A DNA stretch of 64,000 bases from Pseudomonas viridiflava (GTDB lineage Bacteria > Pseudomonadota > Gammaproteobacteria > Pseudomonadales > Pseudomonadaceae): assembly GCF_900573885.1 (NCBI RefSeq), contig NZ_UPSE01000594.1, positions 1-64,000 of the forward strand. The letters run 5' to 3'. Position 1 is the first letter of the stretch. Every line of letters begins with the position of its first letter. Below the pieces are notes generated by a model, which made no database searches, was not told where the DNA came from, and saw only the letters and a program-made list of their open reading frames with translations. This document shows positions 28,133 to 35,601 of the stretch, piece after piece. Both the position numbers and the translations under genes were made by a program.

Positions 28133-29719
28133 TTAAATCACCACACCCTGACTACGCAAATAGTCGTCATAAGTGCCGCTGAAGTCCACGACGCCACTGG
28201 CCGACAACTCAATAATCCGCGTCGCCAACGACGACACAAACTCCCGATCGTGGCTGACGAAAATCAGCGTACCCGGATAGTTCTCCAGCGCCAGGTTCAG
28301 CGCTTCGATGGATTCCATGTCCAAGTGGTTGGTCGGTTCGTCCATCACCAGCACGTTCGGCTTTTGCAGGATCAGCTTGCCGAACAACATGCGGCCTTGC
28401 TCACCACCTGAAATCACTTTGACCGACTTCAGAATCTCGTCGTTGGAAAACAGCATGCGGCCCAACGTGCCACGAATCATCTGCTCGCCCTGGGTCCACT
28501 GACCCATCCAGTCGAACAGGTTCACGTCGTCTTCAAAGTCGTGGGCATGGTCTTGGGCGTAGTAACCAAGCTCAGCGCTGTCGGTCCATTTCACGTTGCC
28601 GGAATCCGGCGACAGTTCGCCCACCAACGTGCGCAGCAGGGTGGTTTTACCGATACCGTTCGGGCCGATGATCGCTACGCGCTCGCCGGCTTCAACCTGG
28701 AAGCTGAAGTTCTTGAACAGCGGCTTGCCGTCGAAACCCTTGGCCATGTTCTCGACCATCACGGCATTGCGGTGCAGCTTCTTGGTTTGCTCGAAACGAA
28801 TAAACGGGCTCACACGGCTGGACGGCTTGACCTCGGCCAGCTGAATCTTGTCGATCTGCTTGGCGCGCGAAGTCGCCTGTTTGGCTTTCGAGGCGTTGGC
28901 CGAGAAGCGGCTGACGAAGCTTTGCAGCTCGTTAATCTGCGCCTTCTTCTTAGCGTTATCCGCCAGCAACTGCTCGCGCGACTGGGTGGCAGCCGTCATG
29001 TACTCGTCGTAGTTGCCCGGGAACAGACGCAGCTCGCCGTAATCCAGGTCAGCCATGTGCGTGCACACGCTGTTCAGAAAGTGACGGTCGTGGGAAATGA
29101 TGATCATGGTGCTGTTACGCGCCGTCAGAATGTTTTCCAGCCAGCGGATGGTGTTGATATCCAGGTGGTTGGTTGGCTCGTCGAGCAGCAACACTTCCGG
29201 ATCGGAAAACAGCGCCTGCGCCAGCAACACCCGCAGTTTCCAGCCTGGCGCCACTTCAGTCATCGGGCCGAAATGCTGTTCCAACGGAATGCCCAGACCC
29301 AGCAACAACTCACCCGCACGGGACTCGGCGGTGTAGCCGTCCATTTCCGCGAACTCGGTTTCCAGCTCGGCCACGGCCATGCCGTCTTCTTCACTCATTT
29401 CCGGCAGCGAATAAATGCGATCGCGCTCGGCCTTTACCTTCCACAATTCCTCGTGACCCATGATCACGGTATCGATCACCGTGAACTGCTCGTACGCGAA
29501 CTGATCCTGACGCAGCTTACCCAGGCGCACATTCGGCTCCAGCATCACCTGGCCACCGGACGGCTCCAGATCGCCACCGAGGATCTTCATGAAGGTCGAC
29601 TTGCCACAGCCGTTCGCACCAATCAGGCCGTACCGGTTGCCGTTGCCGAATTTCACGGAAACGTTTTCGAACAGCGGCTTGGCGCCGAACTGCATGGTGA
29701 TGTTAGCGGTGGAAATCAA
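28133..29719 (-). CDS. ybiT: ABC-F family ATPase YbiT
   Basis: 528 residues with two ABC ATPase domains and no membrane segment. Walker A motifs are GANGCGKST (34-42) and GPNGIGKTT (about 350); signatures are VAPGWKLR and ISGGEQGR; Walker B with DEPTNHLD occurs in both halves. The linker (about 240-310) carries the P-site tRNA interaction motif region of ABC-F proteins. Sequence and length match E. coli YbiT rather than EttA or Uup. ABC-F proteins act on stalled or initiating ribosomes. Convergent terminator downstream; promoter expected in 29720-29980. Confidence 0.94.
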   Translation of the reverse strand: MISTANITMQFGAKPLFENVSVKFGNGNRYGLIGANGCGKSTFMKILGGDLEPSGGQVMLEPNVRLGKLRQDQFAYEQFTVIDTVIMGHEELWKVKAERDRIYSLPEMSEEDGMAVAELETEFAEMDGYTAESRAGELLLGLGIPLEQHFGPMTEVAPGWKLRVLLAQALFSDPEVLLLDEPTNHLDINTIRWLENILTARNSTMIIISHDRHFLNSVCTHMADLDYGELRLFPGNYDEYMTAATQSREQLLADNAKKKAQINELQSFVSRFSANASKAKQATSRAKQIDKIQLAEVKPSSRVSPFIRFEQTKKLHRNAVMVENMAKGFDGKPLFKNFSFQVEAGERVAIIGPNGIGKTTLLRTLVGELSPDSGNVKWTDSAELGYYAQDHAHDFEDDVNLFDWMGQWTQGEQMIRGTLGRMLFSNDEILKSVKVISGGEQGRMLFGKLILQKPNVLVMDEPTNHLDMESIEALNLALENYPGTLIFVSHDREFVSSLATRIIELSASGVVDFSGTYDDYLRSQGVVI

Positions 29720-29988
29720 AGGGCTTACCTATCAATAACGTAAAGGTGTCAGGAGTTGCCTGATACCGATTGGAGACCGATATTCAGCGTTTCCTGTCCG
29801 CTCCAGGCGGAGCGTAAATGGGTCCGGCGGGCATGAAATCAACGCAGCGTGTGCCCAATCGGGCGGCGCTGGCGAGCGTTTGATGCGGGGTTCATGCCAA
29901 ACAGGGCGCGCATTGTCGCATAGGTGATGCGACAGGTGTATGGCGGCCGATAATGGGCGGTTTCCCTACAGACACGCTTCGAACAGGC
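29720..29988. other. Gene-free stretch upstream of ybiT
   Basis: No gene, RNA or clear repeat is seen. It must hold the ybiT promoter on the minus strand. Its right end meets the terminator copy that bounds the accessory effector block. Confidence 0.5.
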
Positions 29989-30037
29989 AAAAAAAAGCAG
30001 CGCCACCGTGCCCCATAAAGGACCGCAGTGGCGCCGC
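29989..30037 (-). terminator. Terminator copy at left edge of effector block
   Basis: GCAGCGCCAC (29997-30006) pairs with GTGGCGCCGC (30028-30037), with an A run at 29989-29996 that is a T run on the minus strand. Position and surroundings are homologous to the terminator after tagQ (38265-38313), although the loop differs. A third partial copy is at 34921-34962. Confidence 0.75.
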
Positions 30038-30057
30038 TCGCTCAGACCAGCAGCGCG

Positions 30058-30183
30058 TTACGCCTTGGCGCAGCTCTCCGGTGCCCAGTCACCCATATCC
30101 GGGTTGTTGCACACGTCGTTGATTATGGTTTTTGCCTTGGGTGGCGACTGTCTGGCTTTGGGTGCGCGAGGTTTGCGCAAAGG
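30058..30183 (-). pseudogene. Decayed duplicate of the tagQ 3' end
   Basis: On the minus strand this encodes the last about 40 residues of TagQ: the C-terminal NDVCNNPDMGDWAPESCAKA is identical to that of the intact gene at 38346-39251. One extra base in a T run (ggtttttgcc versus ggttttgcc) puts the upstream half (QTSRTQSQTVATQGK) in a different frame. The match ends abruptly near 30183. Together with the terminator at 29989-30037 it forms a duplicated gene end some 8.3 kb from the original. Confidence 0.85.
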
Positions 30184-30194
30184 AGTAAGCGCAT

Positions 30195-30358
30195 TTATAC
30201 AGCTCTGATTCCATTCATAAATTCCATTGCCTTTGTTATTACATTCGCAGATCCGCCTCCCTGCATCGCTTTGATAACATCGAGTAGCCAACGCGCGGAC
30301 GCCATAGTTGGCGGGGTAACGCCTAATAAATCTGTCCCGCTTTCAGTCCGATCTAAAG
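30195..30358 (-). pseudogene. Remnant of an unknown coding region
   Basis: A frame without a start codon begins right after the LprI-like gene stop and runs to TAA at 30195. Its composition is protein-like: TDLLGVTPPTMASARWLL, then DVIKAMQGGGSANVITKAM, then EFMNGIRAV. It resembles the C-terminal end of a larger protein. I cannot name the family. An ATG inside could give only about 36 residues. Probably the leftover of a toxin or immunity gene. Confidence 0.4.
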
Positions 30359-30361
30359 GGG

Positions 30362-30769
30362 TTATTTAAATTTTATCGACCCCAAATAGATAGCCCGACT
30401 GATCGCCTCGCGGGCCAAGCAATCGTTTGTGGCTGTTTCGAATGCGAGTGTCCCGGGTGAGATCGGGAAACTTTCAATCCAGCAGTTGGCTGTCCGTAAA
30501 GATAACCAGTGTAACTGCGATATTTTGATGTGCTCATTGAGCTGTCTCCCCAATTCTTCGTCGGCTCTGTAATCCGAGTGCACTTGCTCCACCAATCGTT
30601 CGTATACGTTTTTTAGTTCGTTGTCGGCCTGATGCAGCTTTTGTCTGGAGCACTTATGCAGGCTCCGGTCGTTTTCGGTTTCATGCATGCAAAAGTTTTC
30701 TTCAGCAAAGGAAACTTGGCACTGAATAGACATCGTCAAGAAAAGAAGGGTGCTATAGTTTTTTCTCAC
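30362..30769 (-). CDS. LprI-like (DUF1311) secreted protein, candidate lysozyme inhibitor or immunity
   Basis: 135 residues. Signal peptide to about residue 22 (ending VSFAEE). The mature protein shows the LprI pattern: C-x5-C in HKCSRQKLHQADNELKNVYERL, a W in HWLSLRTANCW, and a later C in ATNDCLAREA. Members of the family inhibit lysozyme or act as periplasmic immunity proteins. I use the GTG at 30769 because GAGGGG lies 6 nt upstream. In this block of peptidoglycan-hydrolase effector remnants, an immunity role is plausible but unproven; its cognate toxin is not evident. Confidence 0.7.
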   Translation of the reverse strand: MRKNYSTLLFLTMSIQCQVSFAEENFCMHETENDRSLHKCSRQKLHQADNELKNVYERLVEQVHSDYRADEELGRQLNEHIKISQLHWLSLRTANCWIESFPISPGTLAFETATNDCLAREAISRAIYLGSIKFK

Positions 30770-30899
30770 CAACGGCCCCTCAGTGGAAAATTCGCACGGA
30801 TGAAGGGGACTGATTCATTTAAAAAGCTCAGAGTTGGAGCGGATTAATTTACCTACCGCCATTTCACTACTGAGAGTGTGCTCAGGAGGGGAGGTTCAG

Positions 30900-31391
30900 T
30901 TATGGAAGCCAGAATTTATTCTCGCGCGCATAGTCATCATCGATATCCTTAATTGCTTTACTTGGATATTTTTTATCGCCGAAAGAGTTTTCATGGCACT
31001 CGATCATATCTTCGCTCTCATTTTTTTTTCGGGATACCAAGAATGCCACTGCGCCGTGCTTTTCTTCCGGCACACCTAAAATATAGGCGCGCTCGCCATC
31101 CCTGTAGCCAAAATATGTTGTGTATGTACCCAGATTTATCCAACGGGTAATGGGAGACGGCGGGTTAAATTCAATAGCAAAATCAAGATTTTCTCTCGTG
31201 CCGCTCCTGTAAAATACGGTGTCATCGCCAATTCCGCATATAGATCGGCTTGATTTTTCTGTTTTTAAATCACACGTGGCGATCATGGTTTCATCTGAGT
31301 TGCAGAGGCTCTCGTCTTCGGCCTTTGAGATCTCTGATCCCGCGCCGGTGATTAGGGCTATGAAGTAAGCTATATAAATATTGTTACTCAC
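30900..31391 (-). CDS. Secreted candidate immunity protein (Imm2-like family)
   Basis: 163 residues with an N-terminal export signal (about 1-23). The mature part is beta-rich: ESLCNSDETMIATCDL, SRSICGIGDDTVFYRSG, TYTTYFGYRDGERAYILGV. The spacing C...C-x-L...(S)(I/V)C...YR.G and the later FRDG/YRDG.YxY pattern is shared with the protein at 33153-33677, so the two are distant paralogues. GTG start at 31391 with GGAG 8 nt upstream. A remnant of the C-terminus of the other paralogue sits immediately upstream. AT-rich. The related copy directly follows a GH19 toxin module, which suggests this one is also an immunity protein. Confidence 0.6.
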   Translation of the reverse strand: MSNNIYIAYFIALITGAGSEISKAEDESLCNSDETMIATCDLKTEKSSRSICGIGDDTVFYRSGTRENLDFAIEFNPPSPITRWINLGTYTTYFGYRDGERAYILGVPEEKHGAVAFLVSRKKNESEDMIECHENSFGDKKYPSKAIKDIDDDYARENKFWLP

Positions 31392-31414
31392 TTCAGTGCT
31401 CCGATTGTGAATTG

Positions 31415-31504
31415 CTATTGGCCAACCTCCGAGTGACTATTTTCGATGCCTGGGTATGCGCTGTCTATATCAGTTACCCCCGGCGCATCGCACCATTTCG
31501 TCAT
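31415..31504 (-). pseudogene. C-terminal remnant of an Imm2-like gene
   Basis: 29 codons ending TAG. The product TKWCDAPGVTD-IDSAYPGIEN-SHSEVG aligns almost residue for residue with the last 30 residues of the protein at 33153-33677 (SKWCDGPGVTS-LTDSAYLGIEK-IESEVG). It lies between two other secreted-protein genes with no upstream part, so it is the tail of a lost immunity gene. Confidence 0.75.
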
Positions 31505-31509
31505 TAGAT

Positions 31510-31920
31510 TTAATGCTTAACGGGCGTACATTCGAGGGGCTGCATAATGCCATCCTTAACCGCAATCATGCACTTCCGCTTTTCCTCACCCGTGGGCTCT
31601 ATTGGGGTAAATCTTAATGTGAGGTGAAGTCCGTCCTCTTCAAAATAAATTTCGTCAAACCCGGCATCTGCGTATTGATTAGAAAAATTTTTACCTTCGA
31701 AGTCGCATAAGTGCATCCGATCTAAAACATTCCACGGTGATTTAGCTGCAAGACGCTGCACCTCCAGACAGTTATTTTCAAACGTTTTAACGTAACGAAT
31801 GAGTGCCCCGTCGATCCTTTTCGATCCCGCTTCGTATACAGCAGAATAATTGATGTTGGCTGCACTTGAATTATTCGAAAATGCGAATATTGCGAGCAGC
31901 CATAACGTATGAGACATCAT
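31510..31920 (-). CDS. Secreted protein of unknown function, candidate immunity
   Basis: 136 residues with a signal peptide (about 1-20, ending SSAAN). The mature part has three Cys-bearing segments (ENNCLEVQRL, MHLCDFEG, KRKCMIAVKDG and LECTPVKH). I do not recognise the family. Start is the ATG at 31920 or the next codon at 31917. It is located between the N-terminal (31973-32065) and C-terminal (31415-31504) remnants of what may be one immunity gene, as if inserted into or replacing its middle. AT-rich like its neighbours. Confidence 0.5.
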   Translation of the reverse strand: MMSHTLWLLAIFAFSNNSSAANINYSAVYEAGSKRIDGALIRYVKTFENNCLEVQRLAAKSPWNVLDRMHLCDFEGKNFSNQYADAGFDEIYFEEDGLHLTLRFTPIEPTGEEKRKCMIAVKDGIMQPLECTPVKH

Positions 31921-31972
31921 GAATTTTTACTCATGTAATTTATCCACCGCACGAATCTGTCATGCGGAACGC

Positions 31973-32142
31973 CTAGCCAAGATTCTCGAACACCGAGTGC
32001 TTGCGTATAGGAGTTATAAAAAAAGAAGCTATTAATGATAAATTAATCCTTTTAAGTGCGCTCATCTCAATATCTTCTCAATCCATAACTCTGCTAACAA
32101 TCTCGCTCCAGTCGCGCGATTGTTTGTGCGACGATTTACCTT
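31973..32142 (-). pseudogene. Ghost toxin tail plus truncated immunity start
   Basis: Two pieces. From 32142 to the TGA at 32062 the minus strand encodes KVNRRTNNRATGARLLAELW and IEKILR. This matches the tail expected of the GH19 toxin upstream of 33677 (KVNRRTASRDARKKWFAGLW, NSETLK). Its stop overlaps (ATGA) an ATG at 32065 that opens 30 codons beginning MSALKRINLSLIASFF, which looks like a signal peptide cut short, ending at 31973. This is the same toxin-immunity junction as at 33677, now decayed. Confidence 0.65.
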
Positions 32143-32816
32143 ATTTGCTCATTTGTGTGAACTGATAAATCCGTTTCCATGTCATTCACAATTTTCAAAA
32201 TAGCGCCTCGCAATTTAAGATTGCTTACCTCTTCGCCCCGAAATTCGTCCTCCCTAGAATTACTATCAGGACCTTTGAATTGCAGACCTTTTTCCCCGAG
32301 CGCTATGTAAACTGGGGAAAAGCAATACGACTCCAGTCGTCCATGAGTTGGACGCTTAACAAGCGTGACAAACGAACTTTCATCCAGCATCTTTGCAACC
32401 AATGCCTCACATAAGGGGTGCGAAGCCATAATATCGCTGATTCGTGCAGGATTTTTTCTCATGGACGCTATGGTGGTTTCCTTGCCAAGATATACCTGCC
32501 GCACAGTTGCCTTGCTTTCAGAACGCGAATTTTCGATAAGCCAGCCTTCGTTGTCGTGGGTAGTACAGTCACAGTCACAAATAATCAAAAATGCGTTCTT
32601 AAACTTGGCGTTCCAGCTAACCGACTGCTTGGGGGATTGACAGGCTTTGGCAACTGGGCTTTGTGGATCTGCCAGTTCGGCTGAGCATTCACCTGAGCCA
32701 TTACAATGAAGATTGGTTACGTTCTTAACCGCATTAACACTGTCAGCTTCAGCTGTGCGGATAGTTAAGCTCGAAACTAGAAAAAGGAAAACCAACACTC
32801 TATAGTTGACAGACAT
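32136..32816 (-). CDS. Secreted Cys-rich protein of unknown function, candidate immunity
   Basis: 226 residues from the ATG at 32816 (GGGGACC just upstream; longer in-frame starts exist). Signal peptide about 1-25 (ending TAEADS). The mature protein has several Cys (HCNGSGECSAEL, KACQSPK, ICDCDCTTHD, HPLCEALV, SYCFSP). I do not recognise the family. Its last codons run into the ghost GH19 tail at 32142, so an old recombination joined the two. It may be an immunity or a periplasmic cargo protein; neither is shown. Confidence 0.5.
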   Translation of the reverse strand: MSVNYRVLVFLFLVSSLTIRTAEADSVNAVKNVTNLHCNGSGECSAELADPQSPVAKACQSPKQSVSWNAKFKNAFLIICDCDCTTHDNEGWLIENSRSESKATVRQVYLGKETTIASMRKNPARISDIMASHPLCEALVAKMLDESSFVTLVKRPTHGRLESYCFSPVYIALGEKGLQFKGPDSNSREDEFRGEEVSNLKLRGAILKIVNDMETDLSVHTNEQIR

Positions 32817-32919
32817 ATTGGTCCCCATGCTCGTCAAGTAAATGAAAATTTGCATTGTTTCTTAATGCGGATTTGCCGTGCATCGACACGCCAAATGCCT
32901 TTCCTTTAATAATCCCCAT
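32800..32919 (-). CDS. 39-residue reading frame, possibly a truncated gene
   Basis: From ATG at 32919 the product is MGIIKGKAFGVSMHGKSA, LRNNANFHLLDEHGDQYVCQL. It overlaps the start of the 226-residue gene by 17 bp. The composition looks like real protein, but there is no clear ribosome site. It may be the beginning of a lost gene or a leader peptide for the next gene. Confidence 0.25.
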   Translation of the reverse strand: MGIIKGKAFGVSMHGKSALRNNANFHLLDEHGDQYVCQL

Positions 32920-32973
32920 ACGTCTACTTAAACAATCAGCACCCCATTCAACAGACGCAGACCTGGCTCGTTC

Positions 32974-33075
32974 TCACCACAGATAAACAGACAAATCACT
33001 CTGGCGGCCCCGGCCGTTCAGCGGATAGTCGGCGCGCAGTAGCGCTCTGTGACGCCTTGGCGCCTTGCTAATAAA
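32974..33075 (-). other. Short coding-like fragment between candidate immunity genes
   Basis: On the minus strand one frame reads FISKAPRRHRALLRADYP, LNGRGRQSDLSVYLW then TGA. There is no start codon and the run is only 34 codons. This GC-rich patch sits in an AT-rich area and may be imported from elsewhere. The rest of 32920-33152 shows nothing else. Confidence 0.2.
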
Positions 33076-33152
33076 TCATCGCCTTTTCTCTCATGATGGA
33101 TATTTGTCGCACGATTTAGATACTTTCAATTCATGCAGGAGAATAAATACAT

Positions 33153-33677
33153 CTACGGCCCCACTTCTGATTCAATTTTTTCGATACCCAGGTAAGCGCT
33201 GTCTGTTAAAGAGGTTACACCCGGACCGTCGCACCACTTGCTAATAACTTCTCGACCGCTGTCCGTGACGATTAGCTTGTACCCCGAAAAGCCGTGATCC
33301 TCAAAAGCGTAAACTTTTCTGCCATCCCTGAATCGAAGCGAGGCTCTGTCGCCAGCCGCAGTTGCATATATTTTTAGTTTGTCTTGCGGGGGGATTTTTT
33401 TACGCGGGTATGCAAAGTCCACCTTCGCACCTGGAATTCCATAGCGGTATTGAACGTAACCCGTATCGGGCGATTTATTACCTTTTGCGCATACTGAGGC
33501 TACTGGGCCGCTATAATCATTCGGTGTAGGCCCAGCGTCTAGAGAACAACTAATGTAAACTGCCTCGCCCGCTTCACACATTGTAGCTTGGAAATCCAAG
33601 TATCGTGTTCTAGCCTCGGTGATGGAAACTAAACAAAACAAAATCGGTAGTGATGAGCATATACGTCTATAAATCAT
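33153..33677 (-). CDS. Secreted immunity protein Imm2, partner of the GH19 toxin module
   Basis: 174 residues from ATG 33677. Signal peptide about 1-23 (ending SITEAR). Mature part: QATMCEAGEAVYISCSLDAG, PVASVCAKG, GYVQYRYGIPG, RFRDGRKVYAFEDHGF and a C-terminal SKWCDGPGVTSLTDSAYLG. The start codon overlaps a TGA (TGATG) that would end the GH19 toxin if its frameshift were repaired, the usual sign of a coupled toxin-immunity pair. A periplasmic location fits a peptidoglycan-cutting toxin. A paralogue is at 30900-31391 and a tail remnant at 31415-31504. The pairing is inferred from position. Confidence 0.7.
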   Translation of the reverse strand: MIYRRICSSLPILFCLVSITEARTRYLDFQATMCEAGEAVYISCSLDAGPTPNDYSGPVASVCAKGNKSPDTGYVQYRYGIPGAKVDFAYPRKKIPPQDKLKIYATAAGDRASLRFRDGRKVYAFEDHGFSGYKLIVTDSGREVISKWCDGPGVTSLTDSAYLGIEKIESEVGP

Positions 33678-34926
33678 CACTTTAGTGTCTCCGAATTCCA
33701 TAAGCCGGCGAACCATTTTTTCCTGGCATCACGACTAGCTGTCCGACGATTTACTTTGTCAGTAATTAGATCAACCTCCCTCGCTCCAGCACCTGAATCA
33801 GCAATTTCGTACAGCTTGTTTTTAACCAAAAATAGACGGCAGACCTTAGGGCGTATTTAATGGAAGTGAGCCTATCCGGCTCGGCAACGAAGTCCACAGC
33901 ATCATTCGGCCAGTGACGCTGATTCTGGCTATGCCATTTGGTGAATTCGGAATAGTTATAGCGGCCGGTCAACTGTTTTAGTCCGCGGCCTCTAAATCGC
34001 CACCCATCCCCACTCTGATGTCCATTATTGCCTAGCCCAGGCCGGTCGCCATACGCGCCGTTTGCAATTGCCTGAAAGTCCAAAACGTTCATTGGTTGGC
34101 CGTTTCTCTTGATTTTACCTTCTATGACTTCGTACCCATGCGCATCGGCTTCATCTGGGTTCGCTGAAAAATAGCTGAATGTCGCCTTCAAAGCATTTAT
34201 TCCATACCTAAAATCTTCCTCGACGGCCAGAGTCGCTCCTGTCTCTTCGAGCACCTGAGCAAAGAAATGGGAACGTCGCAGCACCGTGTCCAACTTAAAA
34301 AATGTGAGATTAGCGTTTAATTCCGCCGTTATATCTTGCAAGTCTGGAATACGATCCTCTTGTATTCGCGGGTACAATGTTTTCATTATTTCTAATGTAA
34401 AAATGAATTTGCCAGCCTGAAGTGCGTTCGCAACCCATACCGGATGAAAGTGATACATCTGCCCATGCCCAGGCAACCCCAACTTCTCTCCTGCCTCCGT
34501 CATCCAGTCAAGCTGTTCGGCGCGCTCTTTCTCCGCTTCCCAGTTCAGGTTTTTGCTTATCTTGCTTCGGTTAGTCAGCTTATCCAGCGCACTTAACTTC
34601 TGAGGGCGGTACATCCATTCGCTTTCGCTGAATAAAATCACGCTGGCAACCTGCTGCGCATAAGCGGGAAGTTGGATGGCTTGCTGTACTTCGTTGGCGG
34701 TGAGTGGGCGGCTGTCGTCTAGGTCGATTTTTTCGTGCAGTGCGGTTTTCAGTGGGCCTTTGTCGCCTTTTTCGGCCATGCGCCCGAACCGTGCCAGGTC
34801 TTCTTCATTGAGGCGGTTTTTGGCGCATAGCTGGGAGGCGAACAGTTGCTCCAGGGAGTTGCTGTTGAACACTATTTCCCAATCTTTCCATGCCCATGGG
34901 CTGTGCCCTTCAACGCCTTGCCCCAT
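33677..34926 (-). pseudogene. Orphan effector tip: conserved linker plus GH19 lysozyme-like toxin, frameshifted
   Basis: From ATG 34926 the frame runs 386 codons to a stop at 33766. Residues 1-163 repeat residues about 500-660 of the intact effector upstream (7 differences in about 163). The rest is a different domain, GH19 chitinase/endolysin-like: SHFFAQVLEETG with the catalytic Glu region, then FQAIANGAYGDRPGLGN and the GWRFRGRGLKQLTGRYNY signature. After FWLK the frame slips at a run of five A (33819-33823, minus strand). One more A would restore NKLYEIADSGAGAREVDLI and continue about 46 residues to a TGA overlapping the immunity start. No N-terminal delivery part or own promoter is seen. 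Confidence 0.8.
34439..34920 (-). repeat. 482-bp linker repeat, orphan copy
   Basis: Near-identical and without gaps to 36040-36521 inside the intact effector gene. It begins at accggatgaaag and ends at cgccttg, where the sequence passes straight into the terminator-like 34921-34962 segment. Provides homology for exchange of C-terminal toxin domains. Confidence 0.92.
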
Positions 34927-34962
34927 AAAGGAAGACAGTGGCGCCGCTCGCTCAGACCAGCA
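34921..34962 (-). repeat. Partial terminator copy abutting the orphan module
   Basis: ccccataaaggaagacagtg and gcgccgctcgctcagaccag match 30011-30050 with only two or three differences. It is one arm and the loop of the tagQ-type terminator. It marks the joint at which the orphan linker was fused. Confidence 0.8.
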
Positions 34963-35152
34963 AAGTTTTGAATGGCCGAGAAACGGGATGAGAACTTTCG
35001 GCTATAAATGGCATATTCGCTGCAGGATCGCGCTGCTCATCAACCGGTTGAAATTCGCCCAATGAGGTTTTCGCTTTACCGCCGTAGCTTTTGCCTCTGT
35101 ATGTTTCACAGATGTCACTAATGAACTGCCTGCCATAAACATCCCTTTTTAT
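34952..35152 (-). pseudogene. Remnant of an unknown coding region upstream of the orphan module
   Basis: A frame without start codon reads KRDVYGRQFISDICETYRG, KSYGGKAKTSLGEFQPVDEQ, RDPAANMPFIAESSHPVS, RPFKTLLV and stops within the terminator-like repeat. It looks like the C-terminal part of a real protein cut by the rearrangement. No family recognised; by position it could be part of a former toxin tip. Confidence 0.45.
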
Positions 35153-35178
35153 TCAGATTTAACAAAAACTCATAAGCT

Positions 35179-35601
35179 CTATTTTCTTGTAAGATGAAAC
35201 ATCCCAACCTTAATTATCTCTGATAATAATACAGCAGCAAGAAATATCGCTCCAACTTTGATTGACGTGGCTTTGAACATCCATGGCAATATCGAAACAG
35301 AAGGGATCATGAAGAATAGCCTGAGTGGTGTTTGAAAATAAACTATCCAGCTCACATGCCTCCACTTTTTTAAGAGCATTACGGCTGAAAAAACAATTGA
35401 TATATTAAGCAGTAATGAAAGTGAAAAAAGGACTAGCGAATATGCCCCTTGTTGTGGATAAACATTGCTAAAAGACAATATATCATCAATTAAAGGAATT
35501 CGTCCCTGAGATATATTCAGCCAGATAAATCTGGCAATGTATAACAGATCAAATGCCGCCCAAAGATAAAACATATGGTTCTGTTTTAATTTGAATTTCA
35601 T
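35179..35601 (-). CDS. Four-helix membrane protein, candidate immunity Imm1
   Basis: 140 residues with four membrane helices (about 10-28, 52-76, 84-108, 114-135) and Lys-rich ends (MKFKLKQN; HLTRK). Its ATG overlaps the stop of the effector gene by 4 nt (ATGA), so the two are translationally coupled. Membrane immunity proteins are typical for T6SS toxins that act at or on the inner membrane. AT-rich like the toxin domain it follows and unlike the effector N-terminus. I do not recognise the family. Confidence 0.65.
   Translation of the reverse strand: MKFKLKQNHMFYLWAAFDLLYIARFIWLNISQGRIPLIDDILSFSNVYPQQGAYSLVLFSLSLLLNISIVFSAVMLLKKWRHVSWIVYFQTPLRLFFMIPSVSILPWMFKATSIKVGAIFLAAVLLSEIIKVGMFHLTRK

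Noticed and set aside
33815..33830. Programmed ribosomal -1 frameshift in the GH19 module
   Set aside because: The TTAAAAAC context does not fit a canonical X-XXY-YYZ slippery heptamer and no stimulatory structure was evident; simple one-base loss in the A run is more likely.
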